Below are positions 11,647 through 22,202 of a DNA stretch of 64,000 nt, in pieces. The stretch covers positions 1 through 64,000 of the forward strand of contig JAQGBZ010000330.1 in the NCBI GenBank assembly GCA_034687125.1, in the 5' to 3' direction. The position numbers and the translations under genes are program-made. The notes under the pieces are model-generated. The model was not told the DNA's origin. It was given only the letters and a program-made list of their open reading frames with translations, and did no database searches. Position 1 is the stretch's first letter; every line of letters starts with the position of its first letter. The stretch is from Neelides folsomi. Taxonomy: Eukaryota > Arthropoda > Collembola > Neelipleona > Neelidae.

Positions 11647-14320
11647 ATGCATCAAAATGTCAAGAAGAAAATTGATCATTCCAGACAATGCTCTGCGAAA
11701 ATCAAACGCGACTCCCCCGAAGGAGTGCTTATGGAAAAGCGCGGATTTACATTTGGACGCTGTTTGGGAGAAGGGCAGTTTGGCAAGGCATGAATAAAAC
11801 CCGCTGTAACTTTCTTAAATCATTTAAATCAAACATTAATTCGGATATTGTTTTAAAGGCATTAAACCATTGGCGTTAAATCAGGTCCTCTACGCTGAGA
11901 ATTATGTAACTGATCCGAAATCCCGTTCCAAGACACGTGTCCGACTCGCTTGCAAAATTGTTCTCAAGAAATTGCCCTAAGGACAAGAAGCATTCTTTAA
12001 GAAATCCTTCTCAAGAGAAATTTATATAATGAGCGTGTTGAAACATCCAAATGTGATCATGATCCACAGTATGTACGAAAGAACAGACAAATTTTACATT
12101 TTCATGCAATTTGCTGAAAATGGAGACATGGCCGAATACATTTTCAAAAATGGGTATATTCAAGAACAGAATTCCAGACCATGGATCACACAAATTCTCA
12201 AAGGTCGATCTTCAACTTTGAATTTAGAATTTCGTGCGAGATGAGTAACTGAAAATTTAAATTTATTAAAACAGATTTTATAATAAAAAGGTCTTCGGTA
12301 TCTCCATTCAATGAATATTGCTCATCGTGATCTCAAATGTGAAAATCTGCTCATTAGTCATAATAACACGATCAAAATCGGAGATTATGGATTTTCTCGG
12401 ATTTTCAAGATTGAAGATCCTTTGAGTGAAACTTTCTGTGGGTCGCTTTCTTATTCAGCTCCTGAAGTTCTGGGCCATGTAAAATATAACCCTTTCTTCA
12501 GCGACGTCTACTCATTTGGAGTCATCATCTTTTATATGCTGAATAAGAAATTTCCTTATAGTGGACGATCCATGTGGTCAACCACAGCTCTTTTGGAAGA
12601 ACAAAAAGCAATGGAACTTGAATATGACAATTTTGTATATTATTCATTTTTAACATTCATTTTAATACAGTTGAATTTAAATTATAGTTTAATAGTTTAA
12701 AATGGTAATTTAAAAACATTAATTGGGCTTTAATTAACTAAAAAGGTAAAGGATTTCATATCTGACAATGTGAAAAACACCATCAAAAGTGCAATGAAGT
12801 TTAATCCCGAAGATCGAGTCACACTTGAAGACATTTGGATGAATCCATGGATCCAAAAGACCTCAAATACAGATATCGGGAATTCTTTAATTTCTGCAAC
12901 ATCTCGTACACTCCTTTCCTCTCCACCTGTCATCCTTGTAGACGTGGACAACTTGCACTCAAGATCTGTTGATATAGACATTGACCTTGGTTTTGACCGA
13001 GAGGAGAATGCAGGAGATGGAGAAAGCCAACGATATTCCCACGTGGTTCAGCCAACCCATCCCCAAACTCCAGTCAATGTCAATACCAAAGAACTTCAGA
13101 AACAGTCACAAAGGCCTCCAAAAGAATTAAAATTCACAGTGCCTACACATATCGTAGCAAAAGAACCAACCCAGGCCAAAGACAATTTGTTGGTTCCACA
13201 GAGAGCATTAATTGATGCACGGAGAAATAGTCCCAACATCCAAGCGACAGCTCAGAAAGAGACAGGCCTTTTGGTGCCCAAAATTGATTCTAGAAGAAAT
13301 AGCCCAAACCTCCCTTCACCCAACAAAGAGAATCTCGTGGTTCAAAAAGATCTCAAGGATTCACGTAGGAACAGCCCAAACATTCAAGCTAATGTGGGAC
13401 CAAACAAAGAGCAGAATCTTCAGAAAATTCTCAATAATTCTCGGAGAACAAGTCCGAATTTGATTCAAGTGCCGCCAAAGAAAAATGAAAGTCTTTTAGC
13501 TCCTGAAGTTGCGAATGATTCGCGGAGAAATAGTCCAAACCCGACAACGCTAACCAAAGAGACAAGTCTCGTACAACAGAAAACTCCCAATGATTCAAGG
13601 AGAAATAGCCCGAACACGATTCAAGCAACACCAAATAAAGAAGAAAGTCTTTTAATTCCTAGGCCTAATAATGATTCAAGGAGAAATAGCCCAAATCCGA
13701 TTTCCGTAACACCCAACAAGGAGATGAGTCTTTTAAAACAGGCAACTCTGAACGATTCAAGGAGAAACAGTCCGAATCCGACGCAATTGCCAAATAAAGA
13801 GATGAGTCTTTTAGAACAGAAAACTATTAATGGCTCTACCCAACCAAATAAAGATAATGTCTTGAATCAATATGAGGCTAATGATTCGCGGAGAAACAGT
13901 CCGACTCTACAGCTAAAAGAGATTGCAAATGTTCCGAATCAAAAAGTTAATGATTCAAGGAGGAATAGTCCGAATTTCCCAAAAATCAAATTAAAGGAAG
14001 CTGGACAAAAAGTTGTGAATGATTCGCGTAGGAATAGTCCTCAGCTCCCGGAACCTTCGACACAAAAAGGGAAGGAGAACGTTAATCAAAACGGTGTGAA
14101 TGATTCGCGGAGAAACAGTCCGAAAATTGCCGTTCCGGCTGGCAAAAATAAAGCACCAAATAATGCTAATCAGAAAGGTGGCATTGATTCGCGAAGAAAT
14201 AGTCCCACCATAGCGCCCCAACCAACAGCAAATAAAGAGAAGGATATTGAAAAAATTGGTCCCAATGATGCACGTAAAAACAATCCGAACAACCCAACTG
14301 AGACAAATCCCACATCCTAA
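11647..14320 (+). CDS. Divergent TSSK-like Ser/Thr kinase with RRNSP-repeat tail; internal stop
   Basis: Protein kinase closest in pattern to the testis-specific (TSSK) family. Exons: 11647-11787, 11885-12203, 12291-12634, 12746-14320 (793 codons). The glycine loop is GEGQFGK and the VAIK-type lysine is in LACKIV. The catalytic loop is IAHRDLKCENLL, as in TSSKs. The DFG motif reads DYG (GDYGFSRI) and the APE motif is SYSAPEVL. The last exon adds about 480 low-complexity residues with 14 spaced copies of DSRRNSP. Two oddities: intron 1 needs a GC donor (AAG/GCATGA), and exon 2 has an in-frame TAA at 11978-11980 between KKLP and GQEAFFKK. All other exons stay open and in phase. It may be a recently damaged gene, a nonsense allele or a sequence error. 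Confidence 0.7.
13213..14295 (+). repeat. Coding array of 14 DSRRNSP units
   Basis: Within the last exon of the kinase, a core DSRRNSP followed by 15-35 variable residues rich in N, K, Q and P recurs 14 times. Thirteen copies keep RR(N/T)SP; the last reads DARKNNP. The core is conserved between units while linkers drift, as expected if the core is selected. RRxS is a basophilic-kinase site and SP a proline-directed site, so each unit is a potential multi-kinase phosphosite. Confidence 0.9.
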
Positions 14321-14387
14321 AGTTTAATATTTTTTATTGTTTTATTACCTATTTCTGTTACAAATTGTAAATGCATAAAGATTGGAA

Positions 14388-15740
14388 TTAATTAATGTTA
14401 TTAATAAAAACGTGAGAAGGATAACAACTGACATCGAATACAACATGGTCTATATGAGGGGCATAGGACTTGACTCGGAATATCTCTATCAGTTTGACAT
14501 TCCATTTCTCTCCGTACATTTCTCTTAAAATTAAATCCAGTTTCTTCATTACCTTTAGACTAAATGCTATATACTGTTTTGGAATGGTAGTTAGGTATTG
14601 GAAATTATTGAAATACCCTGATTCTTGTATGAAATCGAGGTCAATAACTTCGCTCGGGTCCTTGCAATTGACTAACTCATGAATGTGCAAAACTCCTCCA
14701 CTGCGTTTGAGAACTGAGCACGCGAGATCGTAACTTCCTTCTGACGTCGGTAAAATTCCAAGATTAATGTGATCTCCAATGTGCTTCGGACAATTCTACA
14801 ATAAGCATTAAATAAGTTAGGTTATTGACATTTTAATATTTCTGCAGAAAAAGATAGTATTCAATCTATTCAATCAAAATGAGAATTTTATCAATATACT
14901 TTATTATCTCCGTGTATAATGGAACATCTCTTTGAAACATTGTTAAGATCCAAATTCCTTGTAAGAGCTTCAACAGCGTTGGGATTCCACTCACATGCAA
15001 TCACCTTTTCTGCCTATTCAAAAATTCAATTTGTAAAGTAAGTGATAAAATTGGTATTAATCATTTTAATATTATTTATTTAGACCTTACGTACCTTCGT
15101 ATAGATAAGATATGACAAAGTAAAATAGCCAATTCCAGCAAAGAGATCAACAACAATTTTCCCAATTAAATTCATCTTCGAAATTCTGAATTTTTCAGTC
15201 AAATTCCCTGAACTGAACATACATTTCGTCACGTTCCAAGTATACCTAATTCCATTAAAAGATATATTAATTAACTTTGATAATAAACAAAAATTTTAAA
15301 ATATTTACAACGATGTAAAAACTCACAAAATATTGTTTTCCTTTTTAAGGGCCCAAGGATCAGACCCAAAGAGAAGTTGAACGCGAGGTGAGCGAAATTC
15401 GTCATTTTTAGTTGAGCCCAATTTCCTCCCCAATTTCTCGCATTTTAATATTCCACAGACATCCTTCCACAATTGGTCTATAAGTGATTTAGATCAATTT
15501 AGATCTAATATGTATAAGAGTTGATTAAATGTTGAAATTGAACTAAAAGCATAAATGTTTAAATAATTAACCTGAGCAATTGTCCCAAAACTGTGAAGTA
15601 AAGGACGTTTGTGGGAACAAGACGAGATTTCCGTGTTTCTCCCATTTTCGAGGAAATTGGTCTACCAATGCTTGCCCATTGTTTCCTTCTTCAACACAAT
15701 ATTTTTTCAATGTAATTCGAAGGGCCTCTGTCAATTTCAT
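14388..15740 (-). CDS. TYW2: tRNA wybutosine-synthesizing protein 2 (TYW2/TRMT12)
   Basis: Transfers the alpha-amino-alpha-carboxypropyl group from S-adenosylmethionine in wybutosine synthesis on tRNA-Phe. Exons on the minus strand: 15740-15572, 15477-15327, 15245-15095, 15013-14900, 14795-14388, giving 330 residues. The N-terminal part has FPRKWEKHGNLVLFP. SAM-binding motif I is VVDLFAGIGYFTLSYL, followed by VIACEWNPNAVEAL. Later come SIIHGDN, NLGILPTSEGSY, GGVLHIHELVNC and the C-terminal KSYAPHIDHVVFDVSC. GILPTS rather than the NLP(A/P) motif of TRM5, and the CEWNP/SYAPH(I/V)DH blocks, point to TYW2 rather than TRM5. It faces the BTB gene across 395 bp. Confidence 0.93.
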
Positions 15741-16135
15741 TTTAATTCATAATTTAAATTTTAATCCACACGTCAGTCATTCAGTTAAAGGGAAATAATT
15801 TTATAAATAAATGGAGAGGCGCAGAAGTTGGTAAATGAAGGTCGCGGGAGAGTGAGAAGGAAACTCGAAAAATAGGTCTTTATTTTCAGGAAGCAGGTCC
15901 AGTTACATTCCATTCTCCGCACGAGAGAGATATCTATTTTATTAATTTCCGTTATACTTTTATTTACTTTTAACTATTATTTAACAATGCCTGTATTTGA
16001 AAGCCATTTAATTATTTTCATTCCCTGTCTAGCTATATTTTAGGTTCTTATTTTTTACTCTTATAATTTATTTAGCAATAACTTATATGAACAACTCGCC
16101 ATTGGGCTATTCCATTACTCCAAACATAATAATAA
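15741..16135. promoter_or_regulatory. Shared head-to-head promoter interval
   Basis: This 395 bp lies between the start codons of TYW2 (minus) and the BTB gene (plus). It should hold both promoters and both 5' UTRs. No specific core element can be assigned by eye. Confidence 0.5.
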
Positions 16136-18900
16136 ATGGAAGAGTTCGCGATTGAAAGCGATGGTGAGAATTTTTTTCATTTAATTAAAGATTATATTAT
16201 TTAATTATAATAGTTAAAATTATTAAATGCATAATTTTTGTAATTGTCATTATTGTTATATTCTAAATCATTTCCCTAAAACTGTTATTCCTTGATCGTT
16301 TTTTAATTAAATTGTTTTAGAGCCTCGAGCTCAGCACACTTTGCGTCGGCCGTTCAAACTCGAGGAAAAACTTGTTCATCTTCAGGGAGAGAGACTCGAA
16401 ACTGATTTGTTGTTTTGTTGTAAAGGAGGCATTGTTATGGCTCATGCTGCCTATCTTCAAGCACATTCTCCCTTACTGAGAAATATTTTTACGGAACAGG
16501 TATAAACTATATTTTAATTTCTCTAATTTCTATTACTAAATAATATAATTATTATGATAATAACGATGTTGTTACATACTGTGTATACAGGGAGGGCCAT
16601 AAGTATCTTTCTTTTTTTTAATCAGCTCGTATCTCTTTTAGTCATTAATCAATTTTTCTAACATTTGGAATGGTAATGCTTATATATTAATATATTTAGT
16701 AATATTATTTTGTCACTTGAGCTTCATCAGCTTCGAGGCAGCGTTGCAAACGCAAACAAACGACAGCTTCACATCCACGTTTGCACATAGCAACCTGAAC
16801 TTCTGCAAACGCTTCGACTATTCCAACCTGATTTCATCAAGTGTTGATGGAATCTTGGCGTAAACCTTGCTTTTGACAAAACCCCATAAAAGAAGTCCAA
16901 GAGAGTGAGATCTGGAGAGCGTGGAGGACATGGAAAAACGCCTCGTCGGGCCCCGTCCTATCTATCTCGTTCCAAAGTTCGCGCTTTCTCAAAGAAAAGT
17001 AGCTGTCGATTGATTATTTATGCTTTGACCAAATCAGTTTTTAGTTTGCTTCATTGTAGATGGATATATTTAACATAAATCACCGATGTTTAAAGATTTT
17101 TATCTTTAATCACATTAAAATGGTTGCCCATTAAAAAAAAGAAAGATACTTATGGCCTTCACTGTAGTATAATGTAAAATCATTTTGACCAGGGTTCAAT
17201 GAAAAAGCGAATCGTGAATGTCATGGATTGGTCAGTTGAAGAAGTTCGTAATGGTCTTCAAGTCCTTTACACCGGTTACGCAAGTCTTGGGAACTATAAA
17301 GAAGGAAGCTCAGTCCGTACTTTTCTACAGGAGCTTCAAATCGACGGCATATTTAAAATTTCACCTCTTCAAAAAGACATTGAAGTAGCATCGACGAAGC
17401 CTAAAATTAACTATTTTACGCGTAAGTTATAAAGCATAATTTTAGATAAATTATCCTAAATTTTTAATATAATAGAATAGAACGCTTTTAAAAATCTTAA
17501 TCAAATCCCATTACATCACCTTTATAAATTATTTTTTTAGCCATCATTACTGATAATCAAATGACTCCTGAATGTTCTGAGTTAAACCGGACAGAAAATA
17601 ATAGCGAATCTCACACCCCTAAAAATGGATGGAGCAACCATCCCCATTTGGTTGATAAAATGAAATCTCATATTTTTAACCGCAGTCATCGGATTTCATC
17701 ATCCTCTTCAATTGCTTATGATAGCACAGCCGAAACTTCGAGTATAAGAGAAGAGTTCGTCAAGTCCCCTTCGCATCGTACGGATTCCGATTTCGTCGAG
17801 ACATCATCTGGGAGTCGAATTGGTGGTCCTGTAGTCACCATTCCCAACAAGCCCACAGGACGAGGATCTAAACGTGGTGGAGCACGTTTTAATAGTCTAA
17901 CTCTTGACCCAAGACGTCGTCCAATCACGAAGACGATAGAAATAACCAAGGAGGAAGCTCTGAAAATCAAAGCTCTCAGTTGTCAACTAAAAATTGACAT
18001 GACAAAAAATAATCAGATTTCAACTTACGTGTCACCAACACCGAAGAATAAAAGCATAAAAATAATCGATGTGAGTGACAAAGAAGGGAGGTCGAAACCT
18101 AAGCCAAGGAGCCGCCAAAAAAGACGGAAAGAAAAATCAATAACTCCGATAAAGAACTTAAAACGTAATATTCGGGATTATTCAATCGAATCATCAGCAT
18201 CTGAGGGAAAGAAGGCAAGAGTAGAGGAAGTAAAACCAGGCTGTCCCGAAGTACTGAACGACGAAAAAAAGTACAAAGATAAGGAATGGTTTTGGAAACA
18301 AGCGACGAGATGTCAATCTTGTGAAACTCAACATACAACCCCTGTTGATGCCTCAAACTGTGTCATTGGACATGTTTTACTCCGCTGTTATTTCTGCTTT
18401 GCACTTGTCAAAGACACTGAACGTCTTTTTGAACACTTTAAGAATTCACACAAGAAATCAGGTAATTGAGTTATAAAAAATATTGAACCGAATTACGAAA
18501 TATAGATTAGTTTTTAGATTCTGCAATAATTCGGCATGCTAATTAATGCTTAATTAATTGACATTTTTTAGTTTTTCCCGGACGTGAAAATTGTTTGGTT
18601 TGTCCAATGTGCGATGCTTCTGTTCCATACAAGAGCGTTTCTTGTCATGTCATCTCTCTTCATCTGAATTCAAAGGAGAATAAGAAGGAAGCAAGGGAAG
18701 CGATGGCTAAAGAAAAGATGAAGAGGGAAGAAAAAGAATCTCAGAAACCGATAAAGATCAAACGGTCAATAGACATCAACATCGATGGGCACAAGTTGAC
18801 TCTGAAAAAGAAGGAAGTGGATCATATTAAAAAATATACTCTCATTGGAAAGTCAATTACAGGTCGAGAAAAAACTGTTACAATCAATACAAAACGGTGA
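16136..18900 (+). CDS. BTB-domain protein with C2H2-like zinc fingers
   Basis: Likely nuclear DNA-binding regulator, 561 residues. Exons: 16136-16163, 16321-16499, 17193-17421, 17541-18461, 18572-18900. The BTB/POZ domain spans exons 2 and 3: DLLFCCKGGIVMAHAAYLQA, SPLLRNIF, then VRNGLQVLYTGYASL and FLQELQIDGI. The middle is basic and serine-rich with nuclear-localisation-like runs (KPRSRQKRRKEK). Near the end of exon 4 are CQSC and CYFC...HFKNSH, and exon 5 has CPMCDASVPYKSVSCHVISL followed by H, i.e. cysteine/histidine pairs like degenerate C2H2 fingers. A lysine/glutamate-rich segment follows. Intron 2 is enlarged by a mariner-type remnant. The orthologue is not recognised. Confidence 0.8.
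16586..17166 (-). mobile_element. Degenerate mariner-type element in BTB-gene intron
   Basis: Terminal inverted repeats: the left end reads TACAGGGAGGGCCATAAGTA, and the right end reverse complemented reads TACAGTGAAGGCCATAAGTA; both continue TCTTTCTTTTTTT. TA lies at both ends, as for Tc1/mariner insertion. The internal minus strand encodes a broken transposase end with RSPDLTLLDFFLWGFVK (third catalytic D in the DLTxLDFF block). The full element should be about 1.3 kb, so most of the transposase is lost. It interrupts the intron that splits the BTB domain. Confidence 0.85.
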
Positions 18901-19637
18901 AGGAATTTTTATGTAAAAATACGTAGATCACCGTTTTATCTATAATTTATAACTAAACAATCAAGCTCATTTTGAAATTAATATTATTAGATCTGTTAGA
19001 CCTTAAATTTTTAAATATGGTTATATGCATTTGTACAATTATTTCTACTATTTTATACTTTGCAACAAATGACCTGAACAATAATAATCTTAATTTATAC
19101 CATAATGGTATAACTATTTATATTAATAATATAAATATACATAAATATGAATAAAGGTTTATAATGTGTTCACTTTATAATATTTTTTTATTTTGTGTTA
19201 TATAAAGTCTTCATATCATGTTTTTCTTATCAATATAAACCTAATTATTATGAATATAAAGTGTTTAAATAGGCAATAACAAATGTTATATAAATTTCAT
19301 CAAATGAATTTTCTTTTATATTAAAACATGTCATTTGGAGTTAATTTGTGATTTTAATTTCAAGAAATTGAAGATTCTCTGAATGCATGGGATATTTTGC
19401 ATCTATTCTATGCCTATATGCATAATGCCTATGCATATACAAACTCGATGCTCACTGTTCCCTCTCGCAAGATTCATTTTCACCATGTGCTTCATGAGCG
19501 CTCAATCAAAATTTCTCTTGCCTTTTTAACTTTTTAACGAAATTCGCCGGAGAATGTAAAGATTTAATTAACATTAACACCGTTTTCACATGTTCGACAT
19601 TTTGTATTAGGATAATTATTATAAATTTTTTGATAAG
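18901..19637. other. Intergenic, BTB gene to OXA1L
   Basis: AT-rich, no recognised gene. The 60-codon open frame at 18972-19154 is AT-biased with no similarity seen. The right part (about 19390-19560) is less AT-rich and may be the OXA1L promoter. Confidence 0.55.
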
Positions 19638-21823
19638 ATGCAAGGGAGTAAAGTTATGTCGAAACAAATTACTAGATTTCTAAGATCTAATCAGTCAAGA
19701 AATTTTCTTCTTTTCCCTTTTTCATCACAGGTAAATTTTTTATAATAGTATGTTAAATTTTACTTAATTTGTATTATATTATTTAATTGTGAGAAAAATG
19801 GTTATTTGTTATAAAGAGATTTTTAATTTGAATAGCAATGTGCACGGAATCTTCATCATTTAACGAGAAGAGATCATCGGGGAATTACAGTTTTAAAGAA
19901 TTTCAAGATAAATGAATTTCTTCTCTTTAAGAGACATGAAACAACATCGGTATTTGAAGATGAAGGGAATTTAACCCCGTCGCCATCGCCATCAACGAGT
20001 CACATAGGGCCTAATGATGTTAAAAGTCAATTTCAAACAACAGCAGAATCACATTCACCACATGAAATTGACTTAAGTATTGTAAATGTTGATCCATCGC
20101 TAAAAGGTTCGTAAAAATCAATATTCAGTTAAATAGTTTTAGCACTTTGCTAAAGTTGTGCATTTTTTTAAATTAACATTTTGAATTTTATTAATATTTA
20201 GGGATTGAAAATTTGGATATTGTGGAAACGATGTCAATTCCCGAACCTCCGATGATCCCAGTAGAAGTAGAGAATATAACGGAAGTACTTTTAAACGCGG
20301 CTGGAGAACCAACTTTGGCCAGTCAAGGTCTTTGTAATTGGACACCTCCTGGCCTCATTCAATACTGTTTGGAATTTCTTCATGCAGACTTTGGTTTGCC
20401 CTGGTGGACTTCCATCATGATTGGTAATTTATTCTATAAAACCAATTGTGGAATGGAATGAAGATAAATACATTTACTGTATTTCAAATTTAACGTTTGG
20501 TGCTTTTATATATCATCCTTTCTTTTTCATTAGGAACTGTTGTTATTCGTATTCTTGTTTTTCCACTTGTAATCAAAAGTCAGAGGAATATGGCAAAGAT
20601 GCAAAATACCATGCCGGAAATGCAAGCAATTCAAATGAAAATGACTGAAGCACGTCAGAGCGGAAATCAATATATGGGTAAAATACTAATAAAATTAAAA
20701 ATTTTTATAATTAAGAAAATCCAAAAATGAAGAATACAAATCTATAAGATTAAGTCTAATTATTTCTTAAATAATATGATTAAATAATAAATATAGCGGC
20801 AAAATACGCCAACGATATGATGATATTCATGAAAGAAAAAGATATCAACCCCATCAAGAGTATGCTCGTCCCATTTGCAATGGTATTTATTTTAATTAAC
20901 TCTATAATCATCTTAAATTGGCAACTAAAATAAAAGACTTGTTATTGATGAAAATTTTTAATCAAGATGACTTTTTTAAATTTAGGCTCCAATCTTTGTC
21001 AGTGCATTTTTTGGATTGAGAAAAATGGCCAATTTGCCCGTTGAGAGCATGAGGGAAGGAGGATTATGGTGGTTTACGGACCTCACTGTGGCAGATCCTT
21101 ACATGATTCTTCCTCTAGTTGTAGCCTGCACTCTGGCTGTAACTCTTGAAGTAAATTAAATTACATTTAATACTTTTGGTGAACTTTATGACCGATGAAA
21201 TAATAATTGATCGATCGTGATTAAGGTTGGAGCTGATGGTGTGCGTATAAATTCAACAGCATCGAGTCAACTAATGAAATACGTCATGAGAGGAATTCCT
21301 GTCATCGTCTTTCCACTAACAATGAATTTCCCTGCTGTAAGAATGCTTTTAAATAGATTCTGATGATTATAATTTAATTTATTAAAATGGCGTAAATTTT
21401 TAATTAGGCACTTCTTGTGTACTGGGCGAGCACGAATGCTGTATCTCTTGTTCAAGTCTTATTTTTGAAAATACCAGCAGTTCGAATGAAATTGAAAATT
21501 GACCAAGTGAAGAAATTTAATAAGGAAGACTTACCTGTTAAGAAACTTGGGTTTGTGGATTCGGCAAAAGAAGGTATTAAAATAAGTAGTTAAATAAATG
21601 TATATGATAAACCTACTTAGGTATTGTTAGTAGTTTAAAAGTAAACTAAACCATTTTTACAACAATTTCAGCTTGGAATAACTCTAAAATAACTAGACAA
21701 CTCAACGAACGGGCAAATTATGACGAAATGGCTTTTAAGCGAGCTGGCCGTGGTCCTGTTCCCAAAACTTATAAGTATGACCCTACGAAAGTTACTGCAG
21801 CAGCCGCACCCAAGAAATCTTAG
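19638..21823 (+). CDS. OXA1L: Mitochondrial inner membrane insertase OXA1L
   Basis: YidC/Oxa1 family insertase that places mitochondrially made proteins into the inner membrane. Nine exons: 19638-19730, 19836-20106, 20202-20423, 20534-20677, 20797-20882, 20986-21150, 21226-21336, 21408-21573, 21672-21823; 469 residues. The N-terminus is basic and serine-rich (targeting-like). The core begins [29 protein letters not shown], then [20 protein letters not shown], a cytoplasmic-loop-type [53 protein letters not shown] and a C-terminal helix pair ending [18 protein letters not shown]. The lysine-rich tail fits ribosome binding in this family. Tail-to-tail with RPA1. Confidence 0.95.
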
Positions 21824-22202
21824 TCCTCTTAGATCAATTTGATATAAAATTTATTCTAGTTATTTGTTTTATTACAGAAATAATGTTTGAAATTCATAAT
21901 TACAGGCAAGATTAATAAAAATGTATAGTTTTTAAAAATGTGTTATCATTATTTTATTGTTATACAAGACATACATTATACAAGATAAAATCAACAATTC
22001 TATAAAGTTTCACAAGAAAATACGAACTTCATTTTACAAGAATCAAAGCTTAAAAACATTTCTCATAATTGCACGCAGTTCTCTTAATTATCTTGGTTAA
22101 AGCTGCAAATAAACTTTACATTTACATATATAATGTAAATAAAATATCCTTAATTATGTATTATAATATACCTAAACATTACATTACAACATTATCTTAT
22201 AT
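21824..22202. other. Convergent 3' interval OXA1L / RPA1
   Basis: 379 bp between two stop codons on opposite strands. ATTAATAAAAATG near 21909 is a plausible plus-strand polyadenylation signal for OXA1L. Confidence 0.6.
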
